NCBI GenBank assembly: GCA_031401535.1
Contig: JANNRP010000503.1
Coordinates: forward strand, 1-13,805
Direction of reading: 5' to 3'
Origin: JAKFWF01 sp031401535
GTDB taxonomy: Bacteria > Pseudomonadota > Alphaproteobacteria > Rhizobiales > Hyphomicrobiaceae
Length of the DNA stretch: 13,805 bases
Made by a program: the position numbers and the translations under genes. The notes below the pieces were generated by a model. The model was not told where the DNA came from. It worked only from the letters and a program-made list of their open reading frames with translations, and did not search any database. Each line of letters opens with the position of its first letter. The stretch's first letter is position 1. This document shows positions 1 through 6,484 of this stretch, in pieces.

Positions 1-79
1 GTGTTCGACGTGCTCGCCGAGGGCCTCTGTCGCAGCTCGGGCGTTGACCAATGCACCATACTACAGGTGCGCAAGCCAT

Positions 80-97
80 CATCTTGATATCAAGATG
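80..97. repeat. 18-nt perfect palindrome at the 3' end of the tRNA gene
   Basis: The bases catcttgat|atcaagatg are self-complementary over 18 nt and overlap the encoded CCA of tRNA-Arg. On the tRNA strand this lies immediately 3' of the mature end. It could be part of the 3' trailer or a dyad protein-binding site. It is A/T-rich and lacks a loop and a following T-run, so it is not a typical intrinsic terminator. Confidence 0.6.
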
Positions 98-172
98 GCG
101 CGCCCGAAAGGATTCGAACCTCTGACCCCCAGATTCGTAGTCTGGTGCTCTATCCAGCTGAGCTACGGGCGC
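96..172 (-). tRNA. tRNA-Arg, anticodon ACG
   Basis: Read on the minus strand this folds into a full cloverleaf. The 7-bp acceptor stem is GCGCCCG with CGGGCGC, the D arm is GCTC/GAGC, and the anticodon stem CCAGA/TCTGG encloses the loop CTACGAA. The T arm is AGAGG-TTCGAAT-CCTTT with one G-T pair. The anticodon ACG lies at plus-strand positions 136-138 (cgt) and reads CGN arginine codons after the usual A34-to-inosine change. The discriminator base is G (position 99) and the 3' CCA is encoded (96-98). The gene body without CCA is 99-172. The CCA end lies inside an 18-nt palindrome at 80-97. Confidence 0.97.
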
Positions 173-368
173 CTGCATGCGACGTGACAGCAACCATTGG
201 GCTGCCTCATCGCTACCAGTGCGGTGGGCTTACTGCCTTCGCCTACGCTTTGCAAGCCCTGATGGCGTTCGTTCCCGCGGACCGGGCGATTAGTCCCCGC
301 ATTCATAAAATTGCTGGCACGCATCGTGCTTCAGCATCGATACGGAACATATCGTGCTGGAGTGAACG
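173..368. other. intergenic: leader region of tRNA-Arg (-) and of the beta-helix gene (+)
   Basis: These 196 bases separate divergent transcription units, so they should hold the promoter of the tRNA (reading left) and that of the gene at 369 (reading right). A TAAAAT hexamer at 306-311 could be a -10 element for the rightward gene, but no convincing -35 lies at the right spacing. An open frame crosses this interval on the plus strand but begins inside the tRNA, so I do not call it a gene. Confidence 0.4.
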
Positions 369-1721
369 ATGCACCAGGATCGTCGCCGCTTTCTAGGGGC
401 GGCCCTCGCATTGAGCCTGTCGGCGGGCACGGCGCCAGCCAAGCCTCGCCCTACTGGTTCATCGAATAGTGCGGCGAGGCCCCCGGAAACGCTTGTGCCA
501 AATAGCGACCACGATCAAACCGCGATCCTCCAGCAAGTTTTGGACGAGGCAGCGTCTCGCAAACAGCCGCTTGCTTTACCTCCTGGTCGGTTCCGGATCA
601 GGTCTTTGACCCTGAGGCCAGGTACCCGGTTGGTGGGATCGCATGGCCTCACCGTTTTGGCAGCGGTCGGCGGCGGTCCACTGCTGTTTGCCGAAGATGC
701 GCCTGACCTGCTGCTTGAGGGCATTATACTTGACGGCGGTGGGTTCCCGATCGACGACGTTCGCGGCTTGGGTTTGATCAGTCTGAAGCGGTCACACAGC
801 GTGCAGTTGCGCAACATCGCGGTGCGCGCGAGCGCGCTCAATGGCATCGCCCTCGACCAGTGTGGCGGCCGCATTTCGGGCTGCACGGTGACCGACCTCG
901 GGCGGGCCGGAATTTTTAGTAACGATGCGACCGGGCTCGACATTTCTGGCAATACGATCACGGACACGTCCAACAATGGTATTCAGGTATGGCGCTCGCA
1001 ACAAGGCGAGGACGGCACCACCATCACATCCAATCGGATCGAGCGCATTGCAGCACACGCTGGCGGCACCGGCCAGAATGGCAATGGCATTAACGTCTAT
1101 CGCGCTGGCAATGTGCTGGTGACCGGCAATCGCATTGCCGATTGCGCATATACTGCGATCCGAGGTAACGCCGCGTCCAATATCCAGATGGTCGCCAATA
1201 ACTGCCAGCGGTTGGGCGAAGTAGCCCTCTATGCCGAATTTGGATTCCAGGGTGCACTGATCGCCAACAATGTCATCGACACGGCTGCGACCGGCATTTC
1301 GGTAACAAATTTCAACGAAGGCGGACGACTCGCTGTCGTCCAGGGTAACTTGATCCGCAATTTGTTTCGCCGCGAACACGAGCCGGAGGATAAGCGCGGC
1401 GATGGGATCGCGGTGGAAGCAGACGCCGTGGTTGCTGGCAACACCATCGAGGGTGCGCCGACCACGGGCATACTGATCGGCTGGGGCCGTCACATGCGAG
1501 AGGTGACGGCTACCGGCAATCTGGTGCGCCATGCCCGCGTTGGAATTGGCGTGACGGGCGATATTTCTGCAGGCGCTGTGATGATCACCGGCAATATGAT
1601 ATCAGGCGCCAAAGATGGTGCCATCAGGGCATTGCGTGGCATCGTTCCTTATGGACCGGACTTGAGCTTAACGCGACCCGAGAGCGCACGCGTCATCATC
1701 GAGAGAAATATGGGTGTGTGA
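369..1721 (+). CDS. Tat-exported parallel beta-helix repeat protein (TIGR03808-like)
   Basis: This 450-residue protein has an N-terminal twin-arginine signal: R5-R6-R7-F8-L9 followed by a hydrophobic stretch ending near TAPA. It is therefore predicted to be exported folded to the periplasm or beyond. From about residue 110 onward it is made of short repeats of the form (I/V)xGNxIxxxxxxGIxV, for example ISGNTITDTSNNGIQV, VTGNRIADCAYTAIRG and IANNVIDTAATGISV. These are right-handed parallel beta-helix coils as in pectate-lyase-like folds. Length, signal and repeat style match the rhizobial twin-arginine repeat family TIGR03808, whose function is uncharacterised. The ATG at 369 has a GGAG-like ribosome site just upstream and places the RR motif correctly. 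I see no recognisable catalytic triad, so carbohydrate binding or hydrolysis is only an inference from the fold. Confidence 0.9.
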   Translation: MHQDRRRFLGAALALSLSAGTAPAKPRPTGSSNSAARPPETLVPNSDHDQTAILQQVLDEAASRKQPLALPPGRFRIRSLTLRPGTRLVGSHGLTVLAAVGGGPLLFAEDAPDLLLEGIILDGGGFPIDDVRGLGLISLKRSHSVQLRNIAVRASALNGIALDQCGGRISGCTVTDLGRAGIFSNDATGLDISGNTITDTSNNGIQVWRSQQGEDGTTITSNRIERIAAHAGGTGQNGNGINVYRAGNVLVTGNRIADCAYTAIRGNAASNIQMVANNCQRLGEVALYAEFGFQGALIANNVIDTAATGISVTNFNEGGRLAVVQGNLIRNLFRREHEPEDKRGDGIAVEADAVVAGNTIEGAPTTGILIGWGRHMREVTATGNLVRHARVGIGVTGDISAGAVMITGNMISGAKDGAIRALRGIVPYGPDLSLTRPESARVIIERNMGV

Positions 1722-1821
1722 TCCCGGGATGTTTGGCGAAAACAGCGTTAAGCTGCTTTGAACAGAACGCGGGACAGCCGCCGCCAATCGGCACTGGCTT
1801 GCAGCAACGCTGCCGCGTAGC

Positions 1822-2667
1822 GTGCGGCCCGCACCAACGTGCAGGTCGTTTGCGCCTGCGTCAGCATCGGCCGATCCATTGCTCCTAACGCTCAAGCTCA
1901 TCATCACCCCTTTGCTCGTTGCCGGCGTGAGCCTTGCGGCGCGTCGGTTTGGCCCGACGGTCGGCGGTTTGATGCTAGGTCTGCCGTGGATGACCGGACC
2001 GGTGCTGTTCTTTCTGGCGCTTGAGCGGGGTGACGCCTTTTTGATCGAGACGGCGCGTGGTGCATTGTTGGCGGTGCCGCCGATCGCGGCGTTTGCAATA
2101 CTCTATGGGCGACTGGCAAGCGTCCTGCGGTGGTACTGGTGTCTGCCCACCGCCGCCATCTCGTTTGCCGCGTCCGGATTAGCGATGAGTACGCTGGATA
2201 TTTCGCATCGGGTTGCTGCGGTTTTGGGCGCCATCTCACTGCTCACCGGGTATGCCTTAGTCCCGCGGCCGACAAAGTTGACGGGCGCACGAAGCCTGCC
2301 GTGGTGGGATATTCCGGTACGCATGCTGGCAACGGCTCTGCTGGTGGCTGGAATCGCCGCCACCAACGACTATCTCGGCCCCACTCTGTCAGGCATCGTG
2401 TCGAGCTATCCAGTAATCCTGACCGTGATTGCAACGTTTACTCATCATCGCTGGGGCGTGGACGCAGTGCGGGCGATGCTGCGCGGTGTACTGTTGTCGC
2501 TGCTGTCGTTCGTGGGCTTCTTTTGGACCGTATCAATCGTGGTGCCCCACCATGGCCTCGTTGCATCTTATGTGGCGGCAACATTGGCAGGACTGATGAT
2601 CAGTGGATCGCTGATCTTTGGCATCCGGCACTATTCAAAGTGGATAACCCCGCCGACAGTTCAATAG
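1822..2667 (+). CDS. multi-pass inner-membrane protein with two related halves
   Basis: This 281-residue protein consists mostly of hydrophobic helices. The first half carries TPLLVAGVSLAARRFGPTVG and the second half TALLVAGIAATNDYLGPTLS at matching positions, so it appears to be an internal tandem duplication. Each copy is followed by GLPWMTGPV-like or SSYPVILTV-like segments and a second hydrophobic stretch. The short LLVAG...GPxxxG unit is reminiscent of GlpM/DUF3147-type small membrane proteins, but that is impressionistic. The start is uncertain. GTG at 1822 gives an unstructured 19-residue leader, whereas TTG at 1879 begins right before the first helix; neither has a strong Shine-Dalgarno sequence. 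It lies 100 bases after the beta-helix gene on the same strand. Its stop overlaps the convergent cytochrome gene. Function and substrate are unknown. Confidence 0.8.
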   Translation: MRPAPTCRSFAPASASADPLLLTLKLIITPLLVAGVSLAARRFGPTVGGLMLGLPWMTGPVLFFLALERGDAFLIETARGALLAVPPIAAFAILYGRLASVLRWYWCLPTAAISFAASGLAMSTLDISHRVAAVLGAISLLTGYALVPRPTKLTGARSLPWWDIPVRMLATALLVAGIAATNDYLGPTLSGIVSSYPVILTVIATFTHHRWGVDAVRAMLRGVLLSLLSFVGFFWTVSIVVPHHGLVASYVAATLAGLMISGSLIFGIRHYSKWITPPTVQ

Positions 2668-3386
2668 AACAGCTTGCCGCCTAACGCGACGATACCGCCG
2701 AGTACGAAGGCGATCGCAACGCATAGACACAAGGCGGCGCGCAGCATAGGCTGTGCCACTAGAGTTGCTTCGGTCTGGTCCTGATAATCGCCCGCGGGCT
2801 TTGACCCTGTTACCATGGCGCGTATCAATGGATCGCGTTTCACGAGGCCATAAAGAATGTTGGCGGTAATGTGAAACACAATCAGGGGCAGGATCAAATA
2901 CTTTAGCAGGCGGACGTGGAAATAGCCGATACGTTTGTATGTCTCTTCCGAGACCAACTTGTAGAGCGGCCCCCATGTCGTGTCATTATGTTCAACGGTC
3001 ATCAGACCGAGAGTGGCCTGCAGGCCGACGGCGCCCAATAGCGCCAAAATCATATACGTGCCGAGCGGATTATGACCCAGATAATGGCGCTCGCGCCCCT
3101 GAATTAGATCGCGAGCATAGCCGAGTACGGTCCAAGGCCACCGGACGAAAGCCGACCAGCGCGACGTTGAAGAGCCAACGACGCCCCAAAGCAAGCGCCA
3201 GACGATCGCAATCAATATCGTGTAGCCAGTATATCGGTGCCATCTCAGAGTATTATCGCCGAACAGATCTGAGAATTCGTGACTGGCCCATGCGCTAACA
3301 ATCAAACAGACGAACGTCCAATGGAAAACGCGCGTGGGTAGATCCCACGCGCGAACCGTCGCGTTCTCAACGGGCGTCTGCAACAT
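2661..3386 (-). CDS. b-type cytochrome, cytochrome b561 / hydrogenase cyt-b-like family
   Basis: This is an integral membrane dihaem cytochrome of about 241 residues. Numbering from a GTG one codon upstream (3389), it has candidate haem-ligand histidines at H23 (RVFHW), H51 (WHRYTG), H158 (YFHVR) and H173 (VFHIT), plus the GHNPLG motif near residue 105 typical of COG3658-type b-cytochromes. Four to five hydrophobic helices are visible (about 24-39, 53-71, 110-130, 160-182, 215-236). I chose the ATG at 3386; the adjacent GTG at 3389 is an equally plausible start. It is the second gene of an operon with cytochrome c', with 17 bases between that gene's stop and this ATG. The pairing suggests the membrane cytochrome exchanges electrons between the quinone pool and the periplasmic c-type haem protein. 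Its last 7 bases overlap the end of the convergent membrane-protein gene. Confidence 0.92.
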   Translation of the reverse strand: MLQTPVENATVRAWDLPTRVFHWTFVCLIVSAWASHEFSDLFGDNTLRWHRYTGYTILIAIVWRLLWGVVGSSTSRWSAFVRWPWTVLGYARDLIQGRERHYLGHNPLGTYMILALLGAVGLQATLGLMTVEHNDTTWGPLYKLVSEETYKRIGYFHVRLLKYLILPLIVFHITANILYGLVKRDPLIRAMVTGSKPAGDYQDQTEATLVAQPMLRAALCLCVAIAFVLGGIVALGGKLFY

Positions 3387-3403
3387 CACTCAGAGCCGTC
3401 CGG

Positions 3404-3841
3404 CTACTTCGGCGGTTGGCGGAAGGTCTTGTGGCAGGTGCCACAGTTGGCGCCGATCTTCGGCCATTCCGCTTTGAACGATGCTTCGTCTTTAATTGCT
3501 ACGCTTGCGGCCTTGGCATCGGCCTCGATCTTCTTGTAAATGCCTTCGAACTCAGCTTTCTTCTCCCAGATAATCGGCAGCGCTTGGGTTTCACCGCCCG
3601 TCTTGCTGTCGTCGGGGAAAAGCGTTGCAAGTTTTGGCGCGCCATCTGAGATCGTTTTCAACGACGCCTGAACCTTGGCGAGATCGAAAGGTGTTTCACC
3701 TTTCATCATCCCGCCCGGGTCCTTCATGGCCCCGCCCCAGGACTTTAGGATTTCCTTGCGCTGACCGATCGCAGCACTTTGAGCGTAAACAGCAGTAGCG
3801 CCGACGGCCACTGCCGCAACCACGGAAAGAAGACGGATCAT
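3404..3841 (-). CDS. cytochrome c' (cytochrome c556-like), periplasmic
   Basis: This is a 145-residue secreted haem protein. Residues 1-20 form a Sec signal peptide with probable cleavage after VYA. The mature part is a small helical bundle. The haem-attachment motif CGTCH sits near the C-terminus (residues 133-137) and is followed by KTFRQPPK, which is the class II c-type arrangement of the cytochrome c'/c556 family (Cytochrom_C_2). The frame extends upstream to 3919, but the ATG at 3841 is preferred because it starts exactly at the signal peptide and is preceded by GGGAG. The family binds gases such as NO or carries electrons. The adjacent b-type cytochrome gene favours an electron-transfer role here, which is an inference. 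Confidence 0.94.
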   Translation of the reverse strand: MIRLLSVVAAVAVGATAVYAQSAAIGQRKEILKSWGGAMKDPGGMMKGETPFDLAKVQASLKTISDGAPKLATLFPDDSKTGGETQALPIIWEKKAEFEGIYKKIEADAKAASVAIKDEASFKAEWPKIGANCGTCHKTFRQPPK

Positions 3842-4066
3842 AAAGTTCTGCTCCCAATCGTTGGACAAATTCATCATCGATGACGTGCGATAAGTTATGT
3901 TGACATCGCAGGCTTGCACTGGCCCGTTTTCAAGTCAATTGGTAGCGACGCCACCACCACTCACAGCTGCGTCATAACAGTAGTATTTGATGCCCATGTG
4001 GCAGGGGGTCGGCGTCGCCTTCTATCAATGAAACACACTGTCACGGATTGGGGAACACAGATATTG
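3842..4066. other. intergenic between the cytochrome operon (-) and the hydrolase region (+)
   Basis: This divergent intergenic stretch must hold the promoter of the cytochrome c' operon. A TTGACA lies at 3900-3905 on the plus strand, but no matching -10 follows at normal spacing, so I do not call a promoter. An open plus-strand frame runs through the interval from 3914. Only its last part, from 4067, looks protein-like and is listed separately. Confidence 0.35.
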
Positions 4067-4183
4067 ATGCCGAAGATCCGCCAAAAGCGAAATGCGTGCC
4101 CACAGTGTCAACTGTGGCGACGCGGCGCGCTCGTCGCAGCTTTGCTGTCGGCGTTGATATGGTGGCTCGGGTTATTTCCATAG
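4067..4183 (+). CDS. candidate 38-residue membrane peptide with a CxxC motif
   Basis: This short frame encodes a basic N-terminus, a CPQC motif (residues 11-14), two arginines, and then a hydrophobic helix rich in A, L and W ending in LGLFP. That is the layout of a single-pass inner-membrane microprotein. A GGGGA lies 12 bases upstream of the ATG. It overlaps the start of the alpha/beta hydrolase gene by 25 bases in another frame, which would fit translational coupling. The frame stays open to 3914, with another ATG at 4028, so the true start is unclear. It may equally be chance, because a TTG-started N-terminal extension of the hydrolase would occupy the same bases. No family recognised. Confidence 0.3.
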   Translation: MPKIRQKRNACPQCQLWRRGALVAALLSALIWWLGLFP

Positions 4184-5067
4184 ACCAAGCCGTCAGCGTC
4201 GATCAGCGATTGTCACTAAACGGCGGCCGCATCATTTCGTGGTGCACTTACGGCCGTCCGGGCGGATTTCCGGTCCTGTCGCTGCACGGCACACCCGGTT
4301 CGAGGTTGAAGTATCGCAGCGCCGACCAGTCCGCCTGTGAACACGGCTTACGCTTAATTAGCCCGGATCGTTGGGGTTACGGTGCCAGTGATGCACCGCT
4401 GAATGCAAGTGTATCCAAGTATGCCGAAGACATTGAAGCGCTTGTCGATGCACTGGGCATCGATCGTTTCGCTGTGGTCGGCATTTCCGGTGGTGGGCCG
4501 TTCGCGGTTGCAGTCGCGGCCCGACTTGGCGTGAGGATCACTGCATTGGCTCTGGTGGCGCCCGTCGGGCCAATCGCGGCGATACCCGCACATGCATTGT
4601 CGCCGTTTCACCGACTATCGTTTCGCATCATACCGCGTGTACCCGGCGCTCTACGCACTGCATTTGCAGTGATGCGTGCCGCAATACGCATCGCCCCAAA
4701 CATGAGCGCATATCTCGCAACGGCTCGTGCAGGAGCGGCTGACTGCGCCATCATGAGATGTCCAGCTATCAGAGCAGACTTGAACGATACGTTTATCGCC
4801 GGGCTTGCCGGTTCAGCACTGGGGCCAGCCCTCGACATGAAGCTATTCAGTCGCCCCTGGAACATAGCGTTCGACCAAGTCTCGGCACCGGTTTGTATTT
4901 GGATTGGTGCCGACGATCGAAACGTTCCGTTGGCGGCAATCAATGAATTAGCGCGCAACCTTCCAGCCGCGAACATTGTTCGATTGCCTGCAGCTGGCCA
5001 CTTCTGGATTGTACAGAACTACGCCCAAGTGTTGTCGTGGATTGCAGCTCCCGGTGAGCACGATTAA
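4159..5067 (+). CDS. alpha/beta hydrolase
   Basis: This protein has an alpha/beta-hydrolase fold and is probably cytoplasmic, as no signal peptide is seen. In the 302-residue version starting at 4159 the landmarks are: oxyanion-hole loop HGTPGSR (43-49), SPDRWGYGASD (68-78), nucleophile elbow GISGG with Ser110, candidate acid Asp252/Asp253 in GADDRNVP, and catalytic His281 in AGHFW. The triad is complete, so an active esterase, lipase or other hydrolase is likely, but the substrate cannot be predicted. The frame stays open to a TTG at 4048; that extension is not domain-like, so I prefer the ATG at 4159 although neither start has a good ribosome site. The core domain begins near residue 15. 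Confidence 0.88.
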   Translation: MVARVISIDQAVSVDQRLSLNGGRIISWCTYGRPGGFPVLSLHGTPGSRLKYRSADQSACEHGLRLISPDRWGYGASDAPLNASVSKYAEDIEALVDALGIDRFAVVGISGGGPFAVAVAARLGVRITALALVAPVGPIAAIPAHALSPFHRLSFRIIPRVPGALRTAFAVMRAAIRIAPNMSAYLATARAGAADCAIMRCPAIRADLNDTFIAGLAGSALGPALDMKLFSRPWNIAFDQVSAPVCIWIGADDRNVPLAAINELARNLPAANIVRLPAAGHFWIVQNYAQVLSWIAAPGEHD

Positions 5068-5088
5068 GAGTAACGCAAAAGGCGTTTA

Positions 5089-5262
5089 TCATTCTCGAAC
5101 GGTTTGATCCGGCGATGCGCGGTCGATCCACTGGTCAGCAGTCACCAGCACCAAATCGCCGTCACGATTCATGAAAGCGGCACGCGTTATGTACCACCCA
5201 AGCAGTGGTTGTGACGATCCAATGTTGATGCCAAAGCTAGCGGACGTCGTTCCGCTGAACAT
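5089..5262 (-). CDS. candidate 57-residue protein, possibly a nonsense-interrupted remnant
   Basis: This minus-strand frame encodes 57 residues of protein-like composition, including INIGSSQPLLGWYITRAAF and DGDLVLVTADQWIDRA. It ends 21 bases after the convergent hydrolase stop. No Shine-Dalgarno sequence precedes the ATG at 5262. In the same frame upstream the sequence reads RTDRRITIS directly into that ATG, then a TAA at 5299-5301, and beyond it MNIILDFDKRVS from an ATG at 5337. One reading is therefore an 82-residue gene interrupted by one stop codon; the other is a short intact gene. No family recognised. Confidence 0.4.
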   Translation of the reverse strand: MFSGTTSASFGINIGSSQPLLGWYITRAAFMNRDGDLVLVTADQWIDRASPDQTVRE

Positions 5263-5428
5263 GGATATCGTGATGCGCCGGTCAGTTCGACAACATGATT
5301 AAGAAACACGCTTATCGAAATCCAATATGATGTTCATAGTCCAGTAATCAAAACAGCACTTGTGTTTGTAATAAAAATCGGGCAATGGGCTAATAGTACT
5401 CCTCCAGTCTCAACGAAAGAAACGGCGC

Positions 5429-5743
5429 ATGGCTGTACCCTCAATCGACAAACTAACCCTCAAGGAACTTCAAGAATTGCGTGCGCGCGTTGACAAGGCG
5501 ATTGTCATTGTGCAGGAGCGCGATCGTATTTCTCTGCGTCAGAAGATGGAAACCATGGCTCAAGAAGCCGGCATCGGTTTGTCAGAGCTGTTCGGTAGCC
5601 GCTCGACCAAAGGTAAAACAGTCGCGGCGAAGTATATGAACCCCGACAATCCGGGTGAAACCTGGACCGGCCGTGGTCGCAAACCAAAGTGGTTGGTCGC
5701 CAAACTCGATAAGGGTAAAAAAATTACCGAGTTCGCAATTTGA
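5429..5743 (+). CDS. H-NS family nucleoid-associated protein (HvrA-like)
   Basis: This 104-residue DNA-binding protein has an N-terminal coiled-coil oligomerisation region (about residues 7-47, charged heptad-like helix) and a linker. It ends in the C-terminal H-NS DNA-binding motif, with KYMNPDNPGETWTGRGRKPK spanning residues 68-87. The GRGRKP core inserts into the minor groove of A/T-rich DNA. Length and motif match H-NS/HvrA proteins of alphaproteobacteria, which silence or modulate A/T-rich and horizontally acquired genes. It stands alone, with an A/T-rich upstream region (5300-5420) that would itself be a natural target for autoregulation. It lies at the edge of the A/T-rich block containing the PilZ genes and gene remnants. 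The start codon is the only one that preserves the full N-terminal helix. Confidence 0.93.
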   Translation: MAVPSIDKLTLKELQELRARVDKAIVIVQERDRISLRQKMETMAQEAGIGLSELFGSRSTKGKTVAAKYMNPDNPGETWTGRGRKPKWLVAKLDKGKKITEFAI

Positions 5744-5825
5744 TTGTGATTGCCGATCTCGTTGCGCTCGTTTCACCCGCGTTCTTGGCGTTCAACGAGT
5801 TGCGTTCAGGTGATGCAGGCTTTGG

Positions 5826-5954
5826 ATGCTGTTCAATATCCTCAAGTCACGTGACACGAACAACTTAAAGCCGCTGGTTCTGACACTGCTTGTGCGGAAC
5901 CAGCCGCTTCTTGTGCTGAACGCTATCTTGAAAGCGACGGATGATCGTCGCTAA
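5826..5954 (+). CDS. candidate 42-residue leucine-rich small protein or C-terminal remnant
   Basis: The frame encodes 42 residues beginning MLFNILKSRDTNN and continuing KPLVLTLLVRNQP, LLVLNAILKATDDRR. It contains a 7-residue repeat (LLVRNQP / LLVLNAI) encoded by a 21-nt direct repeat, in which 11 of 12 bases match between 5889-5900 and 5910-5921. A CAGG lies 6 bases upstream of the ATG. A different plus frame just upstream (5740-5825) reads IADLVALVSPAFLAFNELRS and would join this one after a single frameshift. The whole may therefore be a broken longer gene directly following the H-NS gene. No family recognised. Confidence 0.35.
   Translation: MLFNILKSRDTNNLKPLVLTLLVRNQPLLVLNAILKATDDRR
5869..5908. 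repeat. inverted repeat, 12-nt arms with one mismatch
   Basis: The arms AGCCGCTGGTTC (5869-5880) and GAACCAGCCGCT (5897-5908) pair over 12 positions with one mismatch around a 16-nt loop. No T-run follows, so it is not a classical terminator. It lies inside the small leucine-rich frame and partly arises from that frame's internal repeat. A 10-nt palindrome GTCACGTGAC lies just upstream at 5846-5855. Confidence 0.5.
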
Positions 5955-6032
5955 GACTCGAATTCGTCTGCTAAAAAGCCCAGATCATTGCACGATTGCT
6001 TTGAGTGCTAGCAGTCGATCATCGTTGGCCAA

Positions 6033-6478
6033 TCAGTACGAAAAGCGAAATCTGACATCGTTGCTTTTGGCCCAAACAACTTGGTGGACAACCGCCTTGT
6101 ATCGTGTGGACCGACCCCTTATCGATCGCCACAGATTGGGTCGCCGAACCCCTCCATGTGAATACACCGCGCAAAACATTACGAGCCGTTCTGTCCAGTT
6201 TGACATTTCCAGTGTACACGATCACTCCCGCATCGGTATCGACACGCATCAATCGACGCTGTTGGGCCCAATCCAACACCTCGACGCTGCCATCGTCCGT
6301 AAGGCCGTTTGTCCGAACTGGCTTTCAGCAGGAGGATCAATTGCGGGTAGGTTTTCGGAGTCACCACATCGCCATGTTCAACACGATATTTGTGGTGGCG
6401 ATGCTAACTGACGATTGAGCAACCTCCTCGCTCCAATCAGTAATTTATGCTGCTGGAGTGGCCGGGGCTGCTCACCAT
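6033..6478 (-). pseudogene. frameshifted remnant of an unrecognised gene downstream of the PilZ gene
   Basis: Protein-like sequence runs continuously on the minus strand but switches frame at least three times. The pieces in order are ITDWSEEVAQSSVSIATTNI; EHGDVVTPKTYPQLILLL; then a long piece containing KPVRTNGLTDDGSVEVLDWA, RRLMRVDTDAGVIVYTGNV and VLRGVFTWRGSATQSVAIDK; and lastly STRYKAVVHQVVWAK and SNDVRFRFSY followed by a stop at 6033-6035. Each junction can be repaired by one inserted or deleted base (for example near plus-strand 6379 and in an AAA at about 6324). A possible start is the ATG at 6478, with a further shift near 6446. It sits 6 bases after the stop of the minus-strand PilZ gene, so it was probably the next gene of that operon. 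No family recognised. Confidence 0.5.
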
Positions 6479-6484
6479 TGGCGG

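Noticed and set aside
1..90. Plus frame 1 open from the window edge to a TGA at 85-87 (VFDVLAEGLCRSSGVDQC...)
   Set aside because: It might be the tail of a gene cut by the window, but 28 codons without a recognisable motif, and an open minus-strand frame over the same bases, do not allow a call.
145..396. Plus-strand 83-codon open frame
   Set aside because: It begins inside the tRNA-Arg gene and overlaps the secure start of the beta-helix protein; no domain or ribosome site supports it.
792..1532. 246-codon minus-strand frame opposite the beta-helix gene
   Set aside because: Antisense shadow of a G/C-rich repeat-containing gene with a clear Tat signal and beta-helix repeats on the plus strand.
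3900..3928. TTGACA at 3900-3905 as a promoter
   Set aside because: No -10-like hexamer follows at 16-18 bases and no secure gene begins downstream at a suitable distance.
5941..6418. Plus-strand open frames of 104 and 156 codons
   Set aside because: They are antisense to the frameshifted minus-strand remnant; the minus-strand pieces have better composition and continuity.
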